Below, piece after piece: positions 1-6,390 of a stretch of 21,784 bases of DNA (position 1 is its first letter; each line of letters begins with the position of its first letter). Position numbers and translations under genes: made by a program. This DNA is from Planctomycetota bacterium (GTDB lineage Bacteria; Planctomycetota; Planctomycetia; Pirellulales; Thermoguttaceae). A model generated the notes under the pieces. That model saw only the letters and a program-made list of their open reading frames with translations. It did no database searches and was not told the DNA's origin. The DNA is taken from contig JAHIKV010000131.1 in assembly GCA_018897395.1 (NCBI GenBank), forward strand, positions 1-21,784, written 5' to 3'.

Positions 1-33
1 CCTTGTGCTCTCGGTGACAATCATGGCGCGCCC

Positions 34-57
34 ATAGCAGCCCGTTAGAAAAGTTGG
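34..57. repeat. Possible degenerate end of a MITE-like element
   Basis: This 24-base stretch matches the left end of the palindromic element at 14549-14572 at 20 of 24 positions, including the preceding ATAG and the CAGCC core. No matching right end is seen nearby, so it would be a solo or decayed terminus. It lies just upstream of the sigma factor gene. It could also be chance. Confidence 0.3.
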
Positions 58-126
58 TGGTATCAGAAAAAGGCCCCTCCGACCTTGGACTGGAAAGCCC
101 CGCCGTTCCTCGGTACACTATATATT

Positions 127-762
127 ATGGTTGAAAACGATTCGGTCCGGTATTCGGGACTGATCGAGGCCGCGCGGGGGGGAGACGCCGAGTGCCGGGA
201 ACGGCTCTTTGCGCTGTGCCGATCATATTTGGGTTTTGTCGCCCGATCGCAGATCGAAACCTGGTTGCGGCGGAAGGTCGACGCCTCGGACCTGGTTCAG
301 GAAACGATGCTCGAGGCCCATCGCGACTTCGAGCGGTTTCGGGGACATAGCGAGCAGGAATGGCTGGCCTGGCTGCGGAAGATTCTCAACCACAACGCGG
401 CCGACTTCGTGCGCCGTTATCGCTTGACGGCCAAGCGGGCGGCGGGCCGTGAGGTGCCCTTTCGAGACCCGGACGACAGCCTCTCTCGCGGCGCGCCCGA
501 GCCGGCCGCCGAGCAACCTACACCCAGCCAGGAGTTTTTGCGGCTGGACACCGAGCTGCGTGTAACCGCGGCGCTGGCCGAGCTTCCGCCCGATTATCAG
601 GAGGTCGTGATGCTCCGCAACCTTCAGCGGCTCTCGTTCAACGAGGCGGCAGAGCGGATGGGCCGCTCCCGTTCGGCGGTGCAAATGCTGTGGATGCGGG
701 CGATTCGCAAGCTCCAGCAAACGATGGAAGAACAAGAATACAGTGCCGAAAATGTCGTCTGA
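127..762 (+). CDS. ECF-type RNA polymerase sigma factor, planctomycete subfamily
   Basis: This is a sigma-70 family factor of the extracytoplasmic-function type, which directs RNA polymerase to a small regulon. Region 2 is visible as ASDLVQETMLEAH followed by the helix around LAWLRKILNHNAADFVRRY. Region 4 is the C-terminal ELPPDYQEVVMLRN segment with a helix-turn-helix around FNEAAERMGRSRSAVQMLWM. The whole pattern resembles the planctomycete-specific subfamily (TIGR02984-like). I chose the ATG at 127, giving 211 residues. A TTG at 85 in the same frame would add 14 residues that look unlike the family. Neither start has a clear Shine-Dalgarno. The gene overlaps the next one, an HD-domain protein, so the two are probably co-translated. 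No anti-sigma factor gene is recognisable beside it. The family call is strong; the regulon is unknown. Confidence 0.9.
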   Translation: MVENDSVRYSGLIEAARGGDAECRERLFALCRSYLGFVARSQIETWLRRKVDASDLVQETMLEAHRDFERFRGHSEQEWLAWLRKILNHNAADFVRRYRLTAKRAAGREVPFRDPDDSLSRGAPEPAAEQPTPSQEFLRLDTELRVTAALAELPPDYQEVVMLRNLQRLSFNEAAERMGRSRSAVQMLWMRAIRKLQQTMEEQEYSAENVV

Positions 763-1504
763 ACGTTTACGTCGTCGAGTGGCCTTCGAGGCGGCGCGGC
801 TGATCTATGCCCGCGAGGAGACGCAATACGCCCGGGCGAAAATGAAGGCCGCCAGACGATTCGCCGTCGGCGCGATCAAGCCGGACGACCTTCCGCACAA
901 TCGGGAGGTCCGCCGTCACCTGCGGATATTCGACCGTGCCGGACCGGATGAGCAAAGGGAGCTGTTGACCAATTCGGACGGCGAGCCGGACTCCGCCGGC
1001 GCGACCGCCGGTCGCGGCTTTATGGTTGCCGACCGGTTCCGCACGCACGAGCTGCTGCTGGCGCCGCTGGAACACGTCTCCCAATCGCCGGACGAGCATC
1101 CCGAGGGGGACGTACTATATCACAGCTTGCAGGTTTTCGAGTTGTCCCGCGAGAGGTTGCCCTACGACGAAGATTTTCTGCTCTCCGCGTTGCTTCACGA
1201 CGTTGGCAAGGCGATCGACCGTCGCGACCACGTGGCGGCCGGCCTGGAGGCGCTGGCCGGCTCGATCAGCCCGCGCACGGCATGGTTGATCGAGCACCAC
1301 GTCGAGGCCCTATCTTTCCACGATGGCTCGGCCGGGGCGCGGCTCCGCCGCCGGTTGGAGGCGTCCGAGAGTTTCGACGAGTTGATGCTCTTGGCCGAGT
1401 GCGACCGGCAAGGTCGGGCGGTGGGGATGAGCGTGCCCGAAGTGTGCGACGCACTGAGCTACATCCGCGATCTGGACGGCGCGTGCGGCGAATCAACCTT
1501 ATAG
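743..1504 (+). CDS. HD-domain putative phosphohydrolase
   Basis: The product of 253 residues has an HD metal-binding core: His127 (LYHSLQ), His152-Asp153 in LLHDVGK, the paired histidines 185-186 in IEHHVEAL, and an acidic C-terminal motif ECDRQGR. HD proteins of this size usually hydrolyse phosphate esters of nucleotides or RNA ends; the layout recalls the HD domain attached to tRNA nucleotidyltransferases. The N-terminal 100 residues are basic and unrecognised. The start is either GTG at 743 or ATG at 752, both inside the sigma factor gene, giving an overlap of 20 or 11 bases in a different frame. That overlap suggests translational coupling. The gene converges on the histidine kinase gene, with 58 bases between stops and no obvious terminator. 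The substrate cannot be read from sequence. Confidence 0.8.
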   Translation: MPKMSSERLRRRVAFEAARLIYAREETQYARAKMKAARRFAVGAIKPDDLPHNREVRRHLRIFDRAGPDEQRELLTNSDGEPDSAGATAGRGFMVADRFRTHELLLAPLEHVSQSPDEHPEGDVLYHSLQVFELSRERLPYDEDFLLSALLHDVGKAIDRRDHVAAGLEALAGSISPRTAWLIEHHVEALSFHDGSAGARLRRRLEASESFDELMLLAECDRQGRAVGMSVPEVCDALSYIRDLDGACGESTL

Positions 1505-1562
1505 CCGGACTTTTGCACACTTGCTGAAAGACGCACAAAACGCGCGCGATTCTCGTTCGTTG

Positions 1563-2840
1563 TCATACGGCCAACTCCTCGGCGGGCTGTTCGACGGCGC
1601 TCGGCATCGGACGCCCGTCGATCGGCAAGCGAACGATAAACGTGGTTCCCTCGCCCTCCTTTGTCTGAAAGTCGATAGTGCCGCCGTGTTTATCGACCAC
1701 GATGTTATGCACGATGGCCAGCCCCTGTCCGGTGCCGCGTCCGACCTCTTTCGTGGTGAAAAAGAGGTCGAATACGCGGGAGCGGATTTCGTCGGAGATA
1801 CCCGTACCGGTGTCTTCCACGTGGATTTCCGCCCACGGATCGTCGTATCTCGTTCGGACGGTGATCTTGCCCTTCCTTTCGCGGCCGTCGCGGGCGGCGT
1901 CGGCGATGGCGTGGACGGCGTTCACCACCAGATTCACCACCAGGCGGTTGATGTCGGTCGGCAGACAGCAGACCAGGGGCAATTCGGTGTCGAAGTCGGT
2001 GACCAACTCGGCCTGGTGCTTCCATTCGCCGCAGCAGAGCGTCATCGCGCCGAGGATGGCGTGATTGAGGTCGATCGGTTGTTTTTCCCCGTTGGCCGGA
2101 TGCGAGAACTCCTTCATTGCGTCGACGATGTTGGCCACATGGTCCACTCCCTCCAAGGATTGCCTAATGGCCAAGGGGATCTCGCGGTTCAAGTAACCCA
2201 GGTCGGCGCTGCGGAGTTCGGCCTCGATTTCCTTAAGCAGGTCCTCGGAGACGGATTCGTTTCGGGCGGCTTGCAAGAGTCGATCGAAGGCATCCAGCAG
2301 ACCGCTAATGTCCCTGAAAGCGCCTTGCAAAAACCGCGTGTTGTCGCCGATGTATTGAGTGGGCGTGTTGATTTCATGGGCAATGCCGGCGGCCAGCTTT
2401 CCGATCGCCTCCAGCCGCTGAACGCGGGCCAATTCCTTTTCCATCCGTTGTTTTTCCTGCAACAGCCGCCGCTGTTGGATCGCCCGGCCCACCACCAGCG
2501 GCAACACGTTCACGAATCCTCCCTCAAGGTCCTTCGTCAAATAGTCGCTCACGCCCAGCTTCATTGCCTCGACGGCGATCCGCTCGTTGCCGGTCCCCGT
2601 GACCATGATCGTAGGCGGCCGCGTCCCACGATCGGCCATCGCCCGGATCACATCCAGTCCGCTCATTCCGGGCATGGTCTGATCGACGATTACCGCGTCG
2701 TAGCGGACCGCCTCGCAAGCGGCCAGGCCGGCGGCCCCGTCTTCGGCCACGTCGACCTCGTAGCCTGCCCGCTCCAGGCACTTCCGCACCAACCGCGCCT
2801 GTGCCTCGTCGTCTTCCATGTACAATACTTTTTCGCTCAA
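1563..2840 (-). CDS. Hybrid REC-histidine kinase
   Basis: This is a soluble signalling protein of about 425 residues with an N-terminal receiver domain and a C-terminal kinase. The receiver shows acidic residues in YMEDDEA, phosphoacceptor Asp53 in IVDQTMPG, and a lysine near LTKDL. A coiled-coil-like linker (about 120-145) leads to the H-box AAGIAHEINTP with His155. The ATPase has an N-box around residues 299-311, DTGTG at 343-347 and GRGTGQGLA at 367-375. There is no membrane segment. I start it at TTG 2840, not the far upstream ATG at 3125, because GGAG sits 7 bases before the TTG and the first receiver strand begins there; the upstream extension is Arg/Pro-rich and is a shadow of the neighbouring gene. 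The TTG overlaps the TGA of the HD-GYP gene as TTGA, implying one operon. Confidence 0.88.
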   Translation of the reverse strand: MSEKVLYMEDDEAQARLVRKCLERAGYEVDVAEDGAAGLAACEAVRYDAVIVDQTMPGMSGLDVIRAMADRGTRPPTIMVTGTGNERIAVEAMKLGVSDYLTKDLEGGFVNVLPLVVGRAIQQRRLLQEKQRMEKELARVQRLEAIGKLAAGIAHEINTPTQYIGDNTRFLQGAFRDISGLLDAFDRLLQAARNESVSEDLLKEIEAELRSADLGYLNREIPLAIRQSLEGVDHVANIVDAMKEFSHPANGEKQPIDLNHAILGAMTLCCGEWKHQAELVTDFDTELPLVCCLPTDINRLVVNLVVNAVHAIADAARDGRERKGKITVRTRYDDPWAEIHVEDTGTGISDEIRSRVFDLFFTTKEVGRGTGQGLAIVHNIVVDKHGGTIDFQTKEGEGTTFIVRLPIDGRPMPSAVEQPAEELAV

Positions 2841-3988
2841 CGGGGCGCTCCTTCCGCATGTGGAAAGACGACGACGTCGTCGGCGAAACGGTCTCGGACG
2901 GCGCGGACCTCGGGCAACGCCCGGATAAACGCGGCATGGACGCGCGGGTCCAGGTGGCTGCCTACCGTATCCTCCATGATCGACAGCGCCTCCTCCTCCG
3001 GCCGGGCCGAGCGGTAGGGGCGATTCGAGGTCAAGGCGTCGAAGACGTCGGCCACCGCCACGATCCGCGACTCCAATGGGATCGCCTCGCCGACAAGCCC
3101 CCGCGGATAACCGCCGCCGTCCCATTTCTCGTGATGCGTCAGCGCGATCGTGGCCGCCATGTCCAACACCGGATCGCGGTTCTCCAGCGAGTTCTTAATC
3201 GAGCTTGGCTCCACGGCGTACCAGTCGATCAACGGCACCACCACCTTGGATTGCTCACGGAGGATGCACTCGCCGATCTCGCAGTGCCGCTTCATAATGA
3301 CCCACTCGTCGTCGCTCAAGGGGCCGGGCTTCAACAACACGCCGTCGGGGATGCCGATCTTGCCGATGTCGTGCAGCGGGGCCGCCAACAACAGCATCTC
3401 CAGAAAAGAACGCGGCATACCCATCTCCGCCGCGATGGCACGGCTGTAGCAGCCCACGCGAATCACGTGGTTGCCCGTGTCTTCGTCGCGGAACTCGGCC
3501 GCCATCCCCAAACGGCAGACTATGCTCATCCGCGATTGCGCCAAGTCGGCGCTCTGCCGCCGGACCTCTTCGGTCAGCAACGTGTTGGCCGCCCGCAGAT
3601 CGTCCTGATATGTTTTTGTTTGCAGGACGTTGCGCAGCCTGGCGATCAACTGGCCGGCTTCGACCGGCTTGTTAAGCAGATCGGCGGCGCCGTGCTCGAG
3701 GGCCTTTGCCTTCAGATCGCGGTCGTTCAATCCGGTCAAAACCACGACCGGGATGTCCTTGGTCCGCTCGCATTGCCGAATTCTATCCAGCAGTTCCAGC
3801 CCGCTGATGCCGGGCATCCGGACGTCGGTCACCACTGCGTCGTATGGTGTCCTCTGCAACGCCTCCCATGCCGCCTCCGGATGGCGCACGAAGGTCACGG
3901 CCCAGTCTTCGGTCTGCCGGTGCAAAGCACGACGCAGAGCGTCCAACATCCGTTGGTCGTCGTCCAAGATGAGTATTCGCTTCTTCAC
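2837..3988 (-). CDS. Response regulator with HD-GYP domain (c-di-GMP phosphodiesterase type)
   Basis: The product has a receiver domain (residues 1 to about 120; acidic pocket in ILILDDDQR, phosphoacceptor Asp55 in VVTDVRMPG, Lys107 in LLNKPVEAG) joined by a helix to an HD-GYP domain. The HD-GYP hallmarks are all present: HDIGK at 206-210, HHEKWDGGGYP at 285-295 and ADVFDALTSNRPYR. Such proteins hydrolyse cyclic di-GMP, and phosphorylation of the receiver controls the output. The segment before HHEKWDGGGYP (about residues 243-284) includes residues I do not recognise as part of the family core. GTG at 3988 is chosen because GGAGG lies 6 bases upstream and the receiver strand starts at once; an ATG at 4090 would add 34 residues with no domain match. 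The REC-kinase gene follows and is its likely partner. Confidence 0.9.
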   Translation of the reverse strand: MKKRILILDDDQRMLDALRRALHRQTEDWAVTFVRHPEAAWEALQRTPYDAVVTDVRMPGISGLELLDRIRQCERTKDIPVVVLTGLNDRDLKAKALEHGAADLLNKPVEAGQLIARLRNVLQTKTYQDDLRAANTLLTEEVRRQSADLAQSRMSIVCRLGMAAEFRDEDTGNHVIRVGCYSRAIAAEMGMPRSFLEMLLLAAPLHDIGKIGIPDGVLLKPGPLSDDEWVIMKRHCEIGECILREQSKVVVPLIDWYAVEPSSIKNSLENRDPVLDMAATIALTHHEKWDGGGYPRGLVGEAIPLESRIVAVADVFDALTSNRPYRSARPEEEALSIMEDTVGSHLDPRVHAAFIRALPEVRAVRDRFADDVVVFPHAEGAPR

Positions 3989-3991
3989 GGC

Positions 3992-4000
3992 CTGCCTCCG
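3992..4000 (-). promoter_or_regulatory. Shine-Dalgarno deciding the GTG start of the HD-GYP gene
   Basis: On the minus strand GGAGG is followed by six bases and then GTG at 3988. This supports the GTG over the in-frame ATG at 4090. Confidence 0.6.
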
Positions 4001-4068
4001 TGGGTGCTCACATAGCAAGTCTAGTTCACGGCGAGGGGTGAGTGCGTTGACTTGCCGCATACCCTTCC

Positions 4069-4105
4069 GGGGAGGTGTTCGGGGGGGCATTCAGCGCACC
4101 TCCCC
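4069..4105. repeat. Inverted repeat, 9-bp arms
   Basis: The arms GGGGAGGTG (4069-4077) and CACCTCCCC (4097-4105) are perfect inverted copies separated by 19 bases. The plus strand continues into CTTTT, so it could act as a weak terminator, but no plus-strand gene ends here. Confidence 0.4.
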
Positions 4106-4216
4106 CTTTTGCCGAGATCGGAAGAAGATGGCTCACGGATAATCGCCGAATGAAAAGCGTGCTGCTGCTCGGAATTATCAAGTTATTCGAGGGTGTCCGG
4201 GAATTGGCCCGATAAA

Positions 4217-4250
4217 ACAGCAATTTAGCCCCGGGTGAATACACCCGGGG
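4217..4250. repeat. Palindromic element with TTTAGCC leader
   Basis: TTTAGCC at 4224-4230 runs into a perfect 9-bp stem, CCCCGGGTG (4229-4237) against CACCCGGGG (4242-4250), with the loop AATA. The TTTAGCCC plus palindrome plan is shared with the elements at 4279-4393 and 15778-15855. The 11 bases before the palindrome (4217-4227) recur at 5611-5621 in front of another repeat. Confidence 0.6.
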
Positions 4251-4278
4251 GCACGGTCTGGTGTGTCCACCACTCCTC

Positions 4279-4393
4279 CCCGCCGTGCATTCACGGCGGG
4301 CTAAATGGTATTCACGGCGGGCTAAATGGTATTCACGGCGGGCTAAATGGTATTCACGGCGGGCTAAATGGTATTCACGGCGGGCTAAATGGA
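4279..4393. repeat. Palindrome followed by five 21-bp tandem repeats
   Basis: A 9-bp stem, CCCGCCGTG (4279-4287) with CACGGCGGG (4292-4300) around the loop CATT, runs into five tandem 21-bp units starting at 4289, 4310, 4331, 4352 and 4373. Each unit contains CACGGCGGGCTAAATGG. The units are identical except for the final base of the last copy. The array ends two bases from the aroC stop codon. The palindrome's right arm has been multiplied, so this looks like local expansion of half of a TTTAGCCC-type element. There are no spacers, so it is not a CRISPR array. Confidence 0.8.
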
Positions 4394-4394
4394 A

Positions 4395-5573
4395 TTATTC
4401 CCGGACACCTTCAGTTGTTCCGACGCGGCGGCCGAGTTTTTCCCGCGCCATGCCGTGGAACAGTGTCCACCTAGCCCGCATCTCGGCCAGACTGTCGCCG
4501 CCAAACTTGTCGACCATTGCCCGGGCTATCTCGAAGGCCACGACGTTCTCGACGATGCAACTTGCCGCGGCCACCGCGCAAACGTCGCTCCGCTGGCGGG
4601 AGGCCGGCGCGGAACGCAGTGTTTCAAGGTCCACCGAGTCCAAGGGGTTGGCCAGCGTGCAGATCGGTTTCACGGCCGCGCGGAGGACTATCGGTTGCGA
4701 GTTGCTCATGCCCGCCTCCAGACCGCCGGCGTTGTTCGTCGGACGGGTGAAACCCAACGAGGGAGTATCCGCCAGCGCGGGATCGTAATGGATCGGATCG
4801 TGGACCTCGGAGCCGGAGCGGCGTGCCGCCTCGAACCCCAGGCCGATATCGATCCCCTTAATCGCCTGAACGGACATTACCGCCTGGGCAAGCAGGCCGT
4901 CGAGCCGTTGGTCCCATCGAGCGTGCGAGCCAAGCCCGAACGGGACGCCCTCGACGCGGACCTCGACCACGCCGCCGAGCGTGTCCCCCCGCTTCTCGAT
5001 CCGGTCGATCGACGTCTTGATCTCCGCGTCTTGTTCCGGGTCGAGAGTGAACAATTCGCTCCGGTCTCGTGCCGCGCGCCGCTGGTCGGTAGTACCCGGC
5101 AGGGGACGAACGACGATCGGACCGACTTGGACGACGTAACCGAATACGTCGATGCCGAAGGGAGTCAACAATTGCCGGACCAGCGCGCCGGCGGCCACTC
5201 GGGCGGCGGTCTCCCGCGCGCTGGCGCGCTCCGATACCCCGCAAATCGAATCGAGGTATTTGATCGAACCGCTCAAGTCTCCGTGTCCCGGCCGGGGAGA
5301 GGCGACATCTTCAATCCGATCGATCCGGTGGTCCCGGTTGGCAATCATCAGAGCGATAGGGCTGCCGATGGTTTTGCCTTGCCGAAGGCCGCTTAGTATC
5401 TCGACGCGGTCGGCCTCGATCCGCTGCCGGCCGCCGCGGCCGTATCCCCCCTGACGGCGGAGAAGCTCGGCGTCGATCGGCTCCCGGCGGATTTCCACTC
5501 CGGCAGGGAACCCGTCGATCAGGGCCACCAGTGCTTTGCCGTGCGATTCGCCGGCGGTGTGGTATCGCAACAT
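4395..5573 (-). CDS. aroC: Chorismate synthase
   Basis: This enzyme makes chorismate from 5-enolpyruvylshikimate 3-phosphate, the last step of the shikimate pathway, using reduced FMN. The N-terminal MLRYHTAGESHGKAL carries the family GESHG motif, the middle has RPGHGDLSGSIKY and SERASARETAARVAAGAL, and the C-terminal signature around RSDVCAVAAASCIVENVVAF is intact. About 392 residues is usual for the long form. I start at the second ATG (5573), where homologues begin with MLRY and GGA lies 10 bases upstream. An ATG 15 bases earlier (5588) adds MESAI and has no ribosome-binding site. The gene follows rpsR on the same strand across a repeat-filled gap of about 170 bases. The stop is two bases from the 21-bp tandem array. 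Confidence 0.97.
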   Translation of the reverse strand: MLRYHTAGESHGKALVALIDGFPAGVEIRREPIDAELLRRQGGYGRGGRQRIEADRVEILSGLRQGKTIGSPIALMIANRDHRIDRIEDVASPRPGHGDLSGSIKYLDSICGVSERASARETAARVAAGALVRQLLTPFGIDVFGYVVQVGPIVVRPLPGTTDQRRAARDRSELFTLDPEQDAEIKTSIDRIEKRGDTLGGVVEVRVEGVPFGLGSHARWDQRLDGLLAQAVMSVQAIKGIDIGLGFEAARRSGSEVHDPIHYDPALADTPSLGFTRPTNNAGGLEAGMSNSQPIVLRAAVKPICTLANPLDSVDLETLRSAPASRQRSDVCAVAAASCIVENVVAFEIARAMVDKFGGDSLAEMRARWTLFHGMAREKLGRRVGTTEGVRE

Positions 5574-5610
5574 AATTGCCGATTCCATCCGGATGGCTTT
5601 GGCGAGGATA

Positions 5611-5724
5611 ACAGCAATTTATAGGAGGCGCTTCCAAACGCCGATTCTCGTTCCCACGCTCTGCGTGGGAACAAGATGTATGTTGCGAAAAACGGCGAAA
5701 TTCGGCGACAGGAGTCGCCTCCTA
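5611..5724. repeat. Composite palindromic element between rpsR and aroC
   Basis: Outer arms begin TAGGAGGCG at 5622 and end CGCCTCCTA at 5724, and imperfect pairing extends about 29 bases inward. Inside is a perfect hairpin at 5650-5672 with 10-bp arms, GTTCCCACGC and GCGTGGGAAC, and a three-base loop. The left flank ACAGCAATTTA (5611-5621) is identical to the flank of the 4224 element. It separates rpsR from aroC and could form a large transcript hairpin between them. Confidence 0.75.
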
Positions 5725-5746
5725 CAGCCGAACCCCGAAAAAGCTC

Positions 5747-6022
5747 TTATTCGCCGGTGTAGGGGAGCAGCGCCATGAAACGCGCTCGTTTGATTGCCCT
5801 GGTCGCGGCATGTTGGCTGACGGCCGTGCAGCCGCTCTTCCGCCGGCTGATGATCTTTCCCTGCCGGTTGGTGAGTTTTTTCAGCAATTCCACGTTTTTG
5901 TAATCGACGTACATCGGGCGAGGCCGCTTTCCGTCGACAAAGATCGGGTCTTTTTTCTTCGCGCGGACCTTCGTTTTCGCCCGCCGTTTGCTGACCTTGT
6001 TTACTTGTAATCGCCTTGCCAT
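5747..6022 (-). CDS. rpsR: 30S ribosomal protein S18
   Basis: The 91-residue product has the S18 signature: a basic N-terminus, DYKNVELLKKLTNRQGKI, and ISRRKSGCTAVSQHAATRAIKRARFMALLPYT. S18 binds 16S rRNA in the small-subunit platform together with S6. The ATG at 6022 is preceded by AGGGA with about six bases of spacing, so the longer frame back to a GTG at 6106 is rejected. In many bacteria rpsR sits beside rpsF (and rplI); here neither neighbour is present and aroC lies downstream instead. Confidence 0.96.
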   Translation of the reverse strand: MARRLQVNKVSKRRAKTKVRAKKKDPIFVDGKRPRPMYVDYKNVELLKKLTNRQGKIISRRKSGCTAVSQHAATRAIKRARFMALLPYTGE

Positions 6023-6174
6023 AAAGAATCCCTGGTAAACGAAACATCCGTTGGTTCGATCCGCCCCGGCCACGCTGCCAACATTGCCCTGACGCGGAGC
6101 AAACACAACAGTTTACCAAATAATCGACTTCGGACAAGGGATGATGGTTCATTGGCTGTTCTTAATCCTGAGTT

Positions 6175-6271
6175 GTGGAAAAGAGAGTAGCCGGGGGCTA
6201 ACAGACCCCGGAATGTGTCTGGGTTGCCGCCAACTCTCTCCGGGGGCTGTTGGTCCCCGGATATTCTCCAC
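6175..6271. repeat. Imperfect inverted repeat with two nested GC-rich hairpins
   Basis: Two hairpins, at 6191-6211 and 6240-6260, each have CCGGGG and CCCCGG stems. They are also inverted copies of one another, sharing AACAG and its complement CTGTT in the loops. The outer ends GTGGAA (6175) and CTCCAC (ending 6271) also pair imperfectly. It has the size and design of the other palindromic elements in the window. Confidence 0.6.
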
Positions 6272-6328
6272 GACATGACTCCACGAGAGGTCAAGGAACC
6301 GAGAACCCGTGCCGGACGTTTTCAGCCG

Positions 6329-6381
6329 ATTTTCATTACAATAGCAGCCCCATTGAAAATAAGCCTAACTAATGGTAGTAT
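6329..6381 (+). promoter_or_regulatory. LysR gene promoter with overlapping dyad
   Basis: TTGAAA at 6353-6358 and TAGTAT at 6376-6381 are separated by 17 bases, a good sigma-70 type promoter. The dyad ATTTTCA (6329-6335) and TGAAAAT (6354-6360) overlaps the -35 box, a typical place for autoregulation by a LysR protein. The start codon at 6391 is only nine bases after the -10 box, so the message would be leaderless or nearly so. Confidence 0.5.
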
Positions 6382-6390
6382 CACTTCCTT

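Larger units (their letters stand above)
3989..4394. other. Intergenic region with palindromes and a tandem repeat
   Basis: This 406-base gap lies between the end of aroC and the start of the HD-GYP gene, both on the minus strand. It holds a 9-bp stem with a 19-base spacer at 4069-4105, a 9-bp palindrome at 4229-4250, a second at 4279-4300, and five 21-bp tandem units at 4289-4393. I found no convincing promoter for the HD-GYP operon and no credible gene. The open frame through the tandem units encodes only a GIHGGLN heptapeptide repeat. Confidence 0.6.
6023..6390. other. Divergent intergenic region between rpsR and the LysR gene
   Basis: This 368-base region must hold the rpsR promoter on the minus strand and the LysR promoter on the plus strand. 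I see the palindromic element at 6175-6271 and a good LysR promoter with a dyad at 6329-6381. I do not see a clear rpsR promoter. No gene is evident. Confidence 0.6.

Noticed and set aside
1521..3017. Plus-strand 498-residue frame
   Set aside because: It is the antisense shadow of the REC-kinase and HD-GYP genes, which have clear domain motifs.
2841..3125. 95-residue N-terminal extension of the REC-kinase
   Set aside because: It is Arg/Pro/Gly-rich, overlaps the HD-GYP gene in another frame, and the receiver begins at the TTG with a good ribosome-binding site.
4289..4393. CRISPR-like array
   Set aside because: The units are contiguous 21-bp repeats with no spacers and no cas genes nearby.
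4235..4474. Protein with GIHGGLN heptapeptide repeats
   Set aside because: The frame exists only because the 21-bp DNA repeat lacks stops. It lies opposite the end of aroC and has no ribosome-binding site.
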